Origin: Triatoma infestans
Lineage: Eukaryota > Arthropoda > Insecta > Hemiptera > Reduviidae
NCBI GenBank assembly: GCA_011037195.1
Contig: JAAEAF010014807.1
Coordinates: forward strand, 186,001-250,000
Reading direction: 5' to 3'
Length of the DNA: 64,000 nucleotides
This document shows positions 11,885 through 23,371 of the stretch, piece by piece. The translations under genes were made by a program, and so were the position numbers. Position 1 is the first letter of the stretch; every line of letters begins with the position of its first letter. The notes below the pieces were generated by a model, which saw only the letters and a list, made by a program, of their open reading frames with translations, was not told the origin of the DNA and made no database searches.

Positions 11885-12483
11885 TTTTTTTTTCTCAAGT
11901 ACTTTCCTGTCTCAAGTTACTTACCTTTCTCAAGTACTTCAATACATCTATTCCCATAAACACTCAATTTCATAAATTTGACCACATCAGTGTATTTCCA
12001 CTTACAGAGTAAGAGAAAGTGAAAATTCACAATAATAATAATAATATATATTCGATAATTTAAATTGTTTTCTTACATTTTAGCAGTTTATGATTTCATT
12101 ATTACTGAATTAAGGGTAAATAATTAAATTAGAATATTAAATGTAGTGACTAGGCGCGTCTTATATTTTTTTTTTTTTGCTGAGATACTGTAGCAGCCTA
12201 TCGAGTAAAAACATGTTCTATTTGTTGCTGGCCTTGATGTTGTTAACAACTACAGGCATTGTCACTTCCTGGCTATAAACAGTCGTTCAATATATTTTAT
12301 TATTCATTTATTATTGTATTTTGTATTACAGTAGACATGATTGTATACTTTTGTTTGATTTTTTTTTTTTTTGACGAAATATTATTATTTGTGGATACAT
12401 TGTGCGACTACGCAAAAAAAGAAACAAAATAATAATAATTAATTTGTCCTCTATATTTTATTTAATTAATTTAAGAAAAAAAA
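11885..12483. other. AT-rich segment, nothing assigned
   Basis: Short simple repeats (ATA/ATT runs near 12030-12050, poly(T) near 12168 and 12358). A further GAGTAAGAGAAAGTGAAAA at about 12006 resembles a family H terminus and may be a remnant. Confidence 0.35.
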
Positions 12484-13545
12484 TCTGTTACGTAACACAC
12501 ACCCACACGACTTTTTCTTTCTAATTAATATAAATTAATCAAGAAATTTTCATCAAAATTGGCTACTTTACAATGTTTAGTTGTGCTAGACATCAAAATA
12601 GTGATGGGAATTTACTTGTATACCTGAGCACGCCTTATCTGATGCACTCTATGTTAAAACCAAGAAATTTTTGGGCAAATTTAAATTTTTACTAACTGAC
12701 ACATCGTCAATGCTTCTCTAAAATAATTCAAATAAATATTTCATGTGTAAGACATCATTTTTACCCTGATAGAACCTGTTTTACTTGTTTTAGTAATCAA
12801 AAAGATGATATTGCACATTTTGTTCTAAGCTGTTCTTATTATAGAAAACTAAGGGAGAAATGGCTCCACAAGTATTTAAGGGCTGGCCCTGACCCTCTCC
12901 TCCCTCTATTTAATATTGAGGACAAATTAAAACTGAAATGTATTTTTTATTACCTTGCGGGCGCTTTAGATGAGAGATCAAAATTTGTTAACTGTGCTTT
13001 TTGGTAGCTATAACGCTATCTCTTTTTAAGAATGAATCTAAATTTTCTGTTAATTAATTTAATGATATGAAGGAATTTGTACCAGTACTAATTATTATTT
13101 GTACTAGAATATATTGCTTTTTGTTTTTGTAATATTTATATTGTTATTCTGTATTTTAAGGCTTAAATTTTGATTTGATGTATTTTCATTTCATCCTTTT
13201 TTTCTATTGTAGCTTATATTGTCTAGCAGAGGCCAACTCTCTTGCTACAGAATGTATTTTCTATAAAGCATTAAATAAATAAATATTTCAAATAAAAGTG
13301 ATACGTTTCTTCTATATGTGCAGCAAGGACAGCAAATTTACAAGAAATTCGTTGTTACAGTTTTTCGAGAAAATTTCGAGAAAACACTCAAAAACTTATT
13401 CTGGTAAAATGACACTTCCAGTTAACCGATTTACTTCAAAAATTTGGAATTCTTTATTGTTTATTTATTTCTTTAACTTTATTGATCTAACACATTGTAG
13501 CTACGGACTGAAATTCAAATCTGAAACAAGTGAATTATCATAATA
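12484..13545 (+). repeat. Family H fragment interrupted by a LINE 3' end
   Basis: The 5' terminus resembles TCTGTTACGTAACACACACC...ACGACTTTTTCTTTC at 12484-12522. Body motifs resume at 13284 (ATATTTCAAATAAAAGTGATACG) and continue to about 13450 (TTACTTCAAAAATTTGGAATTC). In between is a LINE 3' end. Confidence 0.55.
12620..13284 (+). mobile_element. LINE 3' end (C-terminal zinc-knuckle part and 3' UTR)
   Basis: Plus-strand translation of about 12775-12970 gives CFTCFSNQKDDIAHFVLSC, then a block including YYRKLREKWLHKYL and ending AGALDERS. The CxxC...HxxxxC arrangement is the usual C-terminal motif of non-LTR retrotransposons. It ends in a (TAAA)n-type tail at about 13273-13284. It is heavily truncated; the clade is not determined. 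Confidence 0.7.
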
Positions 13546-14818
13546 CAGTGGTCGGCAAACTCGTCATCCAAAAGAGTCAAATCTAAGCAATACATAATTG
13601 AAGTTGATTCAAAAAGCCATTTTTTTTTTAAACTTAAGCTTTGCTTTAGTAGAGACATTTTTATGGAAATAATTAGGATTAAAAGTACACTCTCGAGCTT
13701 ACCTTTGCTAAATATGTCTTAGTTTAACTAACGGTGCATTAAATAAAACTTGTATCATACTTATATAAAGATAATATTTATTTAAAAATATAACAAGTTA
13801 AATAATACTCGTATAAAAGGTATCCTTAAAAAAAAAACTACAAATACTCCACTAATGTGAACAATGGCCTTGCATTTCCTTGGAAAGTAAGAGTAAGTCA
13901 GGTTTATATGTTGTTGTTTTTAATTTTAGGCTTGATTCCAAGTTCTCATTGATAAGCCGATTTCTTAATTTACTCTTGATAAAGTTCCTATGCTTGAAAA
14001 TGATTGTTCGCATAAATATGTAGACCCCAAATAAGGAAAGAACAGCAAACGTTAGTTTCTTCAGTTGATCATATGAGTCATGAATACTATTCCAGGTGTT
14101 AAAAATCAACATATCTTCCCTCTCCAGATCATTCAAAGCAGACCGCTTGTGTTGCAAACTTAATTCACATTTATTTTTCTCCAATAGCTCTAAATCGGCA
14201 CAAAGACGCTCGAATTTTGAGCTCCACAATTCTTTATTTTTTAAATCCAGCAACCGCATTTCAAAGCGGCCAATATCAGTATTAAAGGACGAAAAATTTA
14301 TTTCTGTTACCGTGGCATTCAGAGGTTTTTTAACAAAGGCTAACGTCGCTTTGCTGTTTCTAAAGTCTTTGAACCTGCCGAGAAAAGCTTCCTTCATATT
14401 TAACAGTGTTGTTCTGAAATAGCAAATGTCAATATTAGACTTATTTTCTCGACAATATTTCAATAGGCATGGAAAGTGAATCAGAGTTTCTCTTTCAAAA
14501 TCTTCGGCAAAAAGCGACAATTTGTTTTCGAATAAAATTACTATAATAAGTATAAATAGTTGAAATACTTTTCGTTGCGGAGTAATTCGACGGAGATAAT
14601 GATACACATGACTGTACGAGCGACTATCCGTGATATTGTTGGTTTCTAAAAATGTGCCTCTTTTCTGTAGGCTTGCGTTTCAAAAATGTTTAATCGTCTT
14701 TTACAAGGTAAGTTAATAAATAATATTCCGTGTCTGCACTAAACATTTCGCGGAAGAGCCGCAGCCAAGGAGTCAAAGAGCCACATGCGGCTCGCGAGCC
14801 GCGTTTTGCCGACCACTG
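13546..14818. mobile_element. hAT element with terminal inverted repeats, OC1-like
   Basis: Left end CAGTGGTCGGCAAAC (13546-13560), right end GTTTTGCCGACCACTG (14803-14818): a clear inverted repeat of hAT type. The flanks give TCATAATA (13538-13545) and TCATAGTA (14820-14827), an 8-bp TSD with one mismatch and one extra G. The interior holds a C-terminal transposase remnant on the minus strand. The right subterminal region has the GAGCCGC/GCGGCTC palindromic strings (14755-14802). From memory, the termini and the GAGCC-rich subterminal region resemble OC1 (OposCharlie3), a hAT family reported as horizontally transferred among insects, molluscs and vertebrates; that match needs a search. Confidence 0.85.
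13852..14607 (-). pseudogene. hAT transposase C-terminal remnant (GTF2IRD2/ZBED5-like group)
   Basis: Open for 251 codons, but not a novel membrane protein. Residues about 28-150 (ENKLSLF, IHFPCL, FLGRFKDFRNSK, FEMRLLDLKNKELWSSKF, LEKNKCEL) and 155-175 (DMLIFNTWNSIHDSYDQLKK) are the C-terminal part of a hAT transposase. The hydrophobic stretch near residue 190 is artificial: shifting frame by one base reads STYLCEQSFSSI, the hAT dimerisation motif, before returning to frame at NFIKSKLRNRL. One inserted and one deleted base have therefore masked the motif while keeping the frame open. The N-terminal BED finger and catalytic core are missing. Confidence 0.88.
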
Positions 14819-14827
14819 GTCATAGTA

Positions 14828-16336
14828 TATTGAATCATACATTTTAAGACCAGTCGAACTAAATATTGCAAAGTTGCATTTTAAAGACAATGACTTGATT
14901 AAATTGTATTAATTAGAATAAGATGAAATCATCTGAGGAGTTTACATCACAATTTTTGCAAAACATATCAATTTACAAGATGCTGACTGTTGCTGTCGGT
15001 CGATTATCTTAGGTGACAGTAATGACGACGATCCAACAATTACGATGGCCGGTACCTGGGAAGCTGATAAGACTGTTAGAGGATACAGCCTACTGTGTGA
15101 TTAGGGACTTCGAAAATGATAATGTGGTATTTCATATAATTTTTTAGGCGGTTAGTCTTAATTGAGGGTAAGGGAAGGAATGCTTTTTAATTTTATGCAT
15201 CTATACAATTTTTTGTTTATAATGATACAAGTTTCATTTCTATAAAATAATTATAAAAAACAATAATAATAAAAATCATTTGAAATGCTCAAAAGTCTCA
15301 CTTATTATATTGTAGTAAGTAATAAACGTTGCATTTAAAAAAATTTACTTTAATACTGAACTAGTTTTATGATCGCCTTGTAAGTCCTATAATTATGAAG
15401 AACCGCTAGTACAAAGTATGACGTGTCTTTTACTTTTTCTTTCTTAACTAGAGGGTTTATTTGATAAATGAACAGGAGGTACATAAATTATCTATCATTA
15501 ACATCATAAAAAGAGAAAAACTACAATAATTTGTTTGGAAACAAAGTATGGAAAAATAAGAGTTCATTGGTAAATTTCAGTACAATAGTTTTAAAAACCA
15601 CTAGCAGATCTATGAATAAGTAATGTATGCAAATTATTTTCGACTCTGACGTTATATAATTAAACTTTAGTATTTGAATTTTCATTTTAAATAACAGTGT
15701 TGCTATGGTAATATGTTAATTACTATTTGTACAAGAACAGATTAGATTTAGTGACCATATATAAACTATTTCAAATGTATTTTTGATATAAATATTAATA
15801 ATTCTGGTTGTTTTATTGGATATCTTATTAAATAATAATGTACGTACTAGTTGGCGTAGGGCTTATTTACCATTAGGCATATTTGAAGTAAGCTGGTATA
15901 GCTCATTTTTCAAAGTCTCATTCACTTAGGAGTCTCAAAGAAATAAAATTATATATATTTTGCTATAAATATATTGACTATAAATTTGAATTTACTTACA
16001 TTATAAAATTACAATTTACTAGTTAATTGTTGTAAATGAACTAAGCTTATAAATACACAAAATTCTCGCACTTAAATCTTCTTGAAGCTACAATAATTTT
16101 CTTGTAGAAGCTAACACTTACTGGCAAAGATGTTTTGAAATGAACAAAAATGACGTTCTTAAAAACGCAAATTTAAATTTAATTTAATTAATTTGTATAG
16201 CATACTCAGTATTGAATTTGTAGTATTGAATATTTGTAGTATACTGTTGTACGCCTCGAGGGACGACTTATTTTATAATTGAAACTGCCCTTCATATATA
16301 ATTTCCTTATTGCAGAGGTTTTTTTTTTTACGATGG
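14828..16336. other. AT-rich segment without recognisable genes
   Basis: No ORF of interest and no repeat family recognised by eye; simple AT-rich DNA. Confidence 0.4.
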
Positions 16337-16347
16337 AGTTGGCTAAG

Positions 16348-17246
16348 GTGATCCGTTATCACCGTTTCTTTTTAATCTGGTCCTAGAAATGGTCATGAGA
16401 AAAGTAAACATAAATCCAGGAGACACTATTTTTAATCGAGTAGTGCAGCATCTAGCCTGTGCAGACGATATGGCGCTTATATCAAGATCAACAGCCGCAA
16501 CAAAAAGAGCTCTTATGGAATTGGAAGAAGGCGCAGCCATTTGTGGTCTGTAGATCAACACCGAGAAAACAAAATATATGGTGACTACCAGAAGAACAAG
16601 GAGATTTGTGGATCTGCTAGTCGGGCTACACCCTTTTCGAAGGAGTGAGTAAATTTAAATATTTAGGATCTACACTCACGTCCAAGAATGAGGTAGGCGA
16701 GGATATCAGTAGCAGAAACTCGGCAGCTAACAGATGTCTGGAGGCGATTAGAAATACGCTCCGAAATAAGCAAGTCTCCAGACATACGAAAGTCACCATA
16801 TATAAGAAAATTCTCAGACCGGTATTGTTATACGGCTCGGAGGCATGGGTGTTGACAGCAGCAGACAAGCCGACATTGAACTGATGGGAGAGGAAATTTT
16901 TGCGATGTATTTATGGCCCTGGAGTTGAGGGCGGCGTGTTCCTTCCATGTAAAAAAGCTGAATTGTATCAGCTCTAAAGGGAAGAGACGCTTGTGGGTGC
17001 CATAAAAGTGGGAAGGTTGCGCCTTCACAGAATGAGTGTGGATAGAACCCCTCGAAAGGTCTATGAAGGGCACCCAGCAGGTAGAAGACCTAGAGGCCGG
17101 CCAAGGTTACGCTGGCTGCAGGATGTGGAGGCGGATCTGATGAAGATGGGCGTCAGACAGTGGAGAAGGAAAGCCAAGACAGGGATGGTTGGGACGGTCT
17201 GCTAAAGAAGGCCAAGGGTTGTAGAGCCAAAGAAAGAAGAAGAAGA
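16348..17246 (+). mobile_element. 5'-truncated RTE-type LINE
   Basis: Flanked by an 11-bp TSD, AGTTGGCTAAG at 16337-16347 and 17247-17257. It starts inside the reverse transcriptase (GDPLSPFLFNLVLEMVMRKV, QHLACADDMALISRS with the YADD box as CADD, then INTEKTKYM), then FKYLGSTLTSKNEVGEDI, ILRPVLLYGSEAWVLT, VGRLRLHRMSVDRTPRK and GRRPRGRPRLRWLQDVEADL. This order is that of RTE/BovB-group elements. Stop codons (for example after ICGL and TLN) and a frame shift make it inactive. The 3' end is a GAA-rich short repeat. Confidence 0.92.
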
Positions 17247-17257
17247 AGTTGGCTAAG

Positions 17258-17700
17258 TGCGGCGAAATGAGTAAAACATAAAGATTTACTACTATTCTTG
17301 CTATAAATATAAAATATAATAAAATAGTAAGTGATTAATAAAAAGACAAACAAAGACCAGAGGTATAAGGACTTGAAAAGATAACATAATGCCTCTTCGA
17401 AATGAAAATAAATAAACAAATATTCTAAATAGTAAAAAGTGTATTGTTCAAATTCGTGAGATTCGGCATCAAGAAAAGATGAATTCATCCCAATGTTTCC
17501 ATAAATTCTCATTCATTCCAAAATTTTCAAGGCCCATTCAATGTTGTTAATGTTGCAATCTTTGAAAGAATTAAAATTGATTTAATTGTTCTGCATTTGT
17601 TTCACTATATATAATATATTATAGAATTCACTAAATAGAACTCTAATAGACACTTATTTATTTCATTATATATATTTTCATCAATTAATAAAAAAATCAC
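17258..17700. other. AT-rich segment, nothing assigned
   Basis: The 119-aa minus-strand ORF at 17153-17512 partly overlaps the LINE tail and is otherwise hydrophobic low complexity; I treat it as chance. Confidence 0.4.
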
Positions 17701-17739
17701 TGGTTACCGCAATACAAATTAAAATTCTCTTTTTGCGCC

Positions 17740-19316
17740 CGAAGTTTCTAAAACGCTCGTAACCTTGCCGTACATTATACTGAAGTGGCACATTACAGGA
17801 AAGCTTGAGATTGCAAACTCCTCCTGAACACAACAAATATCAATTTTCTTGGAAATGTGCAGAACAGTTGTGTGTATAAGAATTATATTTCAAATTTAAT
17901 GAACACTGTTGTAGACAAATTCGAGAAATTTACCAAAAACCAAACTTTTGGCCAAAACCATCAAATATGGCGGTGTTACCTGAGTGGAAATTCATGTTTT
18001 TAGTTTGTGCTCAAGTTCAATACACTTTGCCCAACGTTTCTCCAATAATTGGTATCCGCCCCTAATGTGGGATTCTGAAAGGTCTTCAAAATATACATTT
18101 ACCGCTGCTATTCATTTGACCCAAAACGTTTTCCAGCCACAAATTTCTTAAGGTTTGGGAATAGATGAAAGTCAGAGGGAGCCAAATCTGGTTATTAAGG
18201 AGGATGTTCCCACAATTCATACTTCAAATCCCTCAATTTTAATATGGCCAAAGCGTCTTTGTGGGCGGGTGCATTGTTCTGGTAAAAGAGGATTTTTTTC
18301 TTTTGCAAACTAGGCGTTTTCTCTCAACTTTTTTCATCAAGCTGGTCAACAAGATGTGCGTAATATTCCTCACTAATAGTTTGGCCCTTTGGTAAGTAGT
18401 CAATTAAAAGAATCTCTTTGGAATCCCAAAAACACTAGCCATAAGCTTTCCAGCTATGTAATTGTCTTTACTTTCTTCAGTGCAGAGCTTCTACCAACTG
18501 CTTGAACTGTTGTTTTGACTGTGGTGTGAAGTGGTGAACCTACGTTTCACCCATCATAACAAATCGGTACAAATATTGCTGAAAAACTCGATACGTCATT
18601 AGTTTGTGATCAGCATTTAACAAAAATGTGGCACCCACCTTGCACAAAACTCTTTCATACTGAGTTCTTTGTGTAAAATTTGCCGTACCCTTTCTTCTGA
18701 GATGCTTACAGCCTTAGAGCTATCTGATACATCATTAATCGTCGATCATCTAGAACCATATTGTGTGTGCTCTCGAAATTTTCTTCGACAGCTGCAGTTT
18801 TTGGCCGTCCTTCATGTAGCTCGTCTTCAATCGATGTATGACCACGTTTAAACTCAGCTGCCCATTTTTTTACTGTTGATGACGAAGTTGTAGACTTCTT
18901 ATATACAATTTCACCAACATTGGATGAATTTCTGTTGGCGATAAACCATCCAAGACGAAGAATTTTATGACGGAATGATATTCAAATTTATTTATTTTTT
19001 TAAAAACCTACAACATACTTGCGTTAAGCCGTCGTATAAAACAAATTATTTGTAGGATCAAATTCACATTTGGCATTTACTTTTGCAACAATTGTGCCAA
19101 CATAACAAAACGGTAATTTCATCTGGAGCAATGCCATCAGTGGGCTAGTCCGAGAATTTTTCACCTTCCCCCTAGCATTTTGTTCATATAGACACAGATA
19201 TGTTTATATCAGATTATCCGCTAAAAACCTTTTTTTGTTCCAAACATGTATTTCTGAAGAAAATTTCGGAAATTTGACATGATCTCAATTCATCCTTTTA
19301 CTACAAAGACAAAGTA
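17740..19316 (+). repeat. Family H element, diverged, interrupted by a mariner
   Basis: Body-like sequence occurs at 17740-17990 (CTGAAGTGGCACATTACAGG, CAATTTTCTTGGAAATGTG). The family 3' end is at about 19180-19316: CGCTAAAAACC, then TCTGAAGAAAATTTCGG, then a degraded terminal hairpin CCTTTTACTACAAAGACAAAGTAA. The mariner lies between. Confidence 0.5.
18003..18995 (-). mobile_element. mariner (DD34D) transposase relic
   Basis: Minus-strand translation, N to C: FEYHSVIKFFVLDGLSPTEI (DNA-binding part), MTYRVFQQYLYRFVMMGET, VHHFTPQSKQQFKQ, CFWDSKEILLIDYLPKGQT, ISEEYYAHLVDQLD, KKKILFYQNNAPAHKDALA, PDLAPSDFHLFPNLKKFVAG. The second catalytic aspartate (normally QDNAPAH) is read as Asn, and 34 residues separate it from the third Asp in PSDFH, the DD34D spacing. 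Two adjacent stops precede PDLAPSD and several others occur. I did not find convincing terminal inverted repeats. Inactive. Confidence 0.9.
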
Positions 19317-19404
19317 ATAATTACGCCATGAAATATCGACCAGCAGGTTTCCACATTCTATGAAGCTGACATTCAAACAGTCCATCAATTTAGTCACTGA
19401 TTGG

Positions 19405-19986
19405 TGTAGTGGAAGAAAGCAATGAAAATAAATAGTTTAGGGTTTAGAATATTTTATAGTATCAACAATTGTATTTTCTTAATATTTTATAATTATCTTA
19501 GTGCTGTGAATTTACCTTCAAATAGAGTGTATTTTAGAGTCAGGTACTGTAAATTGGGGTCATTGCTAGTAGGGAAACAAAGGCACAAAATTTAATACAA
19601 TGCGACTTGGCCAACTGCTTTGTTAGAGAGCATTCCTTAGAACAGTCTGCCTTCAGCTTTCAAATAATACAGTTCAAAAAAAAGGGAGTCTCACTTCTGG
19701 TTTCAAACAAGGAAGTCGGTATTCTGCTTCCAAAGCCAGAACAGAACACTACAGGAATCGCTCTCTTAGTATCAGTACCAGTTTCACAATAAATTAAATA
19801 AGTTTATAATATCAAATAACTTGTAGTTATTATTTGAAAGATTATATTTAATTGTTAACAGTGGTGACTTCTTAATTATTCTTAATACTTCTATCTTTTC
19901 CTCAAACATACTTACAAGCCCTTTTCACTAAAACGCTCTTGCTACACACTACCACTACTACAAACACATCATTACAAAACATTACA
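19405..19986 (+). mobile_element. Solo LTR, family 2, copy 3
   Basis: A 582-bp repeat beginning TGTAGTGGAAG and ending AACATTACA, flanked by the 4-bp direct repeat TTGG (19401-19404 and 19987-19990). It is collinear with 7771-8369. The 4-bp TSD and TG...CA ends indicate an LTR retrotransposon, with 4-bp duplications common in Gypsy-type elements. No internal region remains. Confidence 0.78.
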
Positions 19987-20569
19987 TTGGTATGGTTCTT
20001 TTTTTTCATGGCCCTGTAATAAATCAGAATCGAATATTTGTAGGTATTGCAGTCTTTGGAGATCTTTCTAGACTTGAAATATCTATTGAAACTTTAATAA
20101 AGACTCTGGATGATATTAAGATAATTAACAGTAACAAAATAAGCTCTAAATTCATGATAAAATTTTTTTAATAACTAATAATTTTGTAAACAAATTAATA
20201 TGTCTTGTTTGGTGATAAGACTTGTTAAGATACTTTAACTACTAGTGTTTTACTTTAAAGGGATTAAATAGTTAACATCTTAACAAATTGATTATTTAGT
20301 TTATACTAAATTTGTTTATATTCGACTTCAATCTTTTCTGGTTCGGTTATTTTTATCTTTTCAACATGTCTGCTACTAATAATGTAAACACGATGTGTAC
20401 ACTTCAAAGTATAATAAACAAAGCATCACAGGTTTTTACTCTTATACTTTATGTGATTTTTAGTTACATAAAAGAGTAAACAATATAATAACTGTCAAAT
20501 CGGCCACTAACATAAAGTTTGGTAAGTGATATAGTTATTTAAAAAGAAGTGAAGAGTTAACAATATTAT

Positions 20570-20755
20570 TTGTTGTGCTTGTGTCCGCAGAGCTGGAAAG
20601 CACCAGAGACATTTTCCATGATAGGCTGTTTCTTTTTGTGGTCATCGACTGGTTTCCAGCGTTCGCCCATTATCAGTATGTTTGGTCAAAACAGTGTGAT
20701 AACATAGACATGCACAGAGCAAATTCAGTTTATACACTGACGGTAAAATATGTTG
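20570..20755 (-). mobile_element. Hammerhead-bearing repeat, copy 2 (half element)
   Basis: Minus-strand half copy: tail complement GTGTCCGCAGAGCTGGAAAGC, then the arm with a degraded hammerhead (core reads CTGATAA, stem II GGGC...GCTG, GAAACCAGTC). It stops near the element centre, consistent with 5' truncation. The hammerhead core has lost essential positions and should be inactive. Confidence 0.7.
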
Positions 20756-21849
20756 AACTAGTCACAGCAGCCAACCACACTTCATTCATCTTTGCCACTC
20801 TTCGCTCGGTTACACTGCAATCTAAATACTCTCCTCTTAATTCACTATACCATGCAAATATTGTTACTATAGTGCAAGTTATGTGTTCTCATTTCACCAT
20901 CAGCATGCTTCCATTAGATAAGACATCTACATGGAATCATGCCATCAGCCGAATATTTTGGTAAAGTTTGTGAATAAAGCAAAAAACACTTCTTCGTATT
21001 TTATAGATCGCTTGGATTTTAAGAAGACCATTGGTTGTACGATAAGTCTGCAGAAGAGCTTATCTGTTTTCCCATAACGTTATTTATAGTCAGTCTGAGT
21101 GTATGTCATACATGCTCCTAGTCTGGGATTTTTTTATATTGGTAGTGCCTATGTGGGCCCAGCTTGGCTTAGTTTAGTGTTGCTCCTTTCCATTAAACCG
21201 ATTCTGATTATGGTAAATTTGATACGTTTAGAAAAACAACAATTAAAATAAAATCTAGCAAGTATTCAATTCCTTCATCAGAAATAAATAAATAAAAAGA
21301 GTTAAAATATTTCAATGTTATAAAAAAAAAAAAAACTTTTTGATTGGCTGAATTGAACAACTGATTGGATGTTATTTGATATTAGAGAAACATTACGACG
21401 GCTTTATGTGTATAGGATATTTTAGTATGAACAAAAAGGTAACTTTTTTGGAGCGATAAGTATGGTAGAATATTCATCTACAATAAATCAAAATTTTGTG
21501 GTGAACAATTAAGATAGCGCCTAGGTTGTTTGTATTTTGATTAATCGAGCACACAGTAATCATGGTTTACCCAATACCACCTACCACTATTCACAGTATC
21601 AGTTTACAATACTAATAAGGCGAACATCAGGGTGATGGTCTATTTGGAAATGGCTATATCCTCATCTTCTCCCTTGGATATATGGATAATTTAAGCCTGG
21701 AGGGTAATTAGCACAAATCGAACACTGCTTCTAATTTCGGTTTGTAACATTGCCCTAAAGGCTAAGCGACTTTTGTATTAATAAACTCTATTTAATGTAA
21801 TTTCAACTAATTGAAAATTGGCTAACAATAAAAGTTATCTATTTAAAAA
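20756..21849. other. No recognised gene or repeat
   Basis: The open frame running on from the previous repeat (to 20964) has no family resemblance beyond the repeat. The rest is AT-rich with a poly(A) run near 21321. Confidence 0.4.
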
Positions 21850-22700
21850 ATCTGGTGTGAATGACTCACATGGCTTTCTCTTATAGCACATAATACAATT
21901 AAATTCACAAAATTTCTTTTATGCAGAATTTGACTTAAGTTTAGTTGTCTTTGACAATATACATGTTTAGATGACGGTAGGGGGTAAGGTAGCTTCTCAG
22001 CAAATAGCAAGCAATAAATAAGATTACATTAAGTCTAGCAATCAATGTCATTATGTGAAGTCTGACGGCAATTAACCTAAAAATTAATTTTCTCATAAAG
22101 AAGTTACACAAAAATTATCAATTTGTATTTGCGCAAGTTTAAAGAAAATTGATGAAGCCTTCTTTCATTAAAAAAAAAAAAAAAAAATATATCCAGAAAC
22201 CTATTCTATAGATTCAGTATCAGTTAACCGTCTTCAAATTTGGAATTGTAGCAATGTAATTTATGTTCCTTGATATTATAGAAGTGCTAGAACTGCATAT
22301 TGCTCCTCATGTATGTATGAACTTTATTGTGAAATGCGGTTGTAGTACCTAAATGGAAAACCAAATTTCAATTGAGATTTTTTATTTTGGAGATATTTTC
22401 TTTTATATAAAGTAAAGTAAAGTAAAGTAATACCTACTTATTCAGGTGGGCTTAACGTCCAACTACCATATTAGGTGTTGTGGACAGGGACGAAAGCACC
22501 TACATTACTGATAACATTTTTCACAGCAATATAAAATTTAGCAATTATACGCGGGACTCGAACTGGGGTCTTCCCACTTACAAGTCCATACTCATAACCA
22601 CTACACCAACACCCGCCCCCCCTTTTCTTTTATATATATATTTTATCTAAAATTTCCTAAAGTTGAGAGAAATCAGAAAACAAAAAAAGGTTCCATACAA
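21850..22700 (+). repeat. Family H element, 5' part, with a nested SINE
   Basis: Begins TCTGGTGTGAATGACTCACA, then GGCTTTCTCTTATAG, the family 5' end. Body motifs recur downstream (GTTTAAAGAAAATTGATGAAG near 22138; GTTAACCGTCTTCAAATTTGG near 22223). A tRNA-derived SINE at 22406-22628 interrupts it. The 3' end could not be fixed. Confidence 0.55.
22406..22628 (-). repeat. tRNA-derived SINE (family C)
   Basis: Minus-strand head read as GGTGTAGTGGTTATGAGTATG (A box) and CAGTTCGAGTCCCGCG (B box), 22550-22620. The body is unlike families A and B, and the 3' tail is an ACTTT pentamer repeat (AAAGT repeats on the plus strand, 22406-22430). Anticodon-arm sequence is present but the acceptor arm does not close, so this is a SINE head, not a tRNA gene. 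Confidence 0.72.
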
Positions 22701-23045
22701 AGAGTGAATCAATCACATTAATAATTGATAGTTCAAGTTGCTGTAAACAAGTAAAGCCTTGTCTATGGTAAAACTAATTCGAAAACCTCATTATATACCG
22801 AAGAAATATTCTCCAAAGTATCCACTTTATTTACTTTCAGTGAAAGTGAGTAACTCATAGAGAAAAAAAGAGACCAGGTAGTTGTGCAAATTGTTTGGAG
22901 AAGTAGATGATGTGACGATGATTGTATCTATTGTGGTTGACTCGAGGTATCAATGTTTGTACACATTATGTAGTCGTCTTTAAAGTGTACAATGAGTGTG
23001 TCTGTGGTAGTGAGGAGCTAGAGTTTGCCTGTGGGTACGCTGAAC
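22701..23045. other. No recognised feature
   Basis: AT-rich single-copy-looking sequence without an ORF of note. Confidence 0.4.
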
Positions 23046-23058
23046 CCAACTAGTTGTA

Positions 23059-23275
23059 TCAGAGATATTTTCCATGATAGCCTGCTTCTTTTTGTTGGTC
23101 ACAGACCGGTTCCGAGCGTACGCCCATCATCATGATGTTTTTGTCAAAACCGTATGGTAACATAGACTTGTAGAGAGCAAATTTACTTTATTTACTGGTA
23201 GATAAATACACTGATATATATAATGTATGTATATAGTTGATACACTAATAAGCTCTGCGGAACCAACCACACCAA
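23059..23275 (+). mobile_element. Hammerhead-bearing repeat, copy 3
   Basis: Bounded by a 13-bp TSD, CCAACTAGTTGTA at 23046-23058 and 23276-23288. It begins TCAGAGATATTTTCC and ends AGCTCTGCGGAACCAACCACA, the same termini as copy 1. The antisense hammerhead arm has decayed (ATGATGA for CTGATGA; GGAACC for GAAACC), and the sense arm is replaced by AT-rich sequence. The shared end points in copies 1 and 3 define the element boundaries. Confidence 0.8.
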
Positions 23276-23371
23276 CCAACTAGTTGTACATAGCAATTAC
23301 CTCTGGAGGCCTTAGGTGTTGGGGAAGGTATCAGTGTAAGTGTTGTTAGGTTGGAAGATGCAAGATCCCTG

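Noticed and set aside
20575..20964. 129-aa ORF as a gene
   Set aside because: The first half is the hammerhead-family repeat; the second half has no family resemblance.
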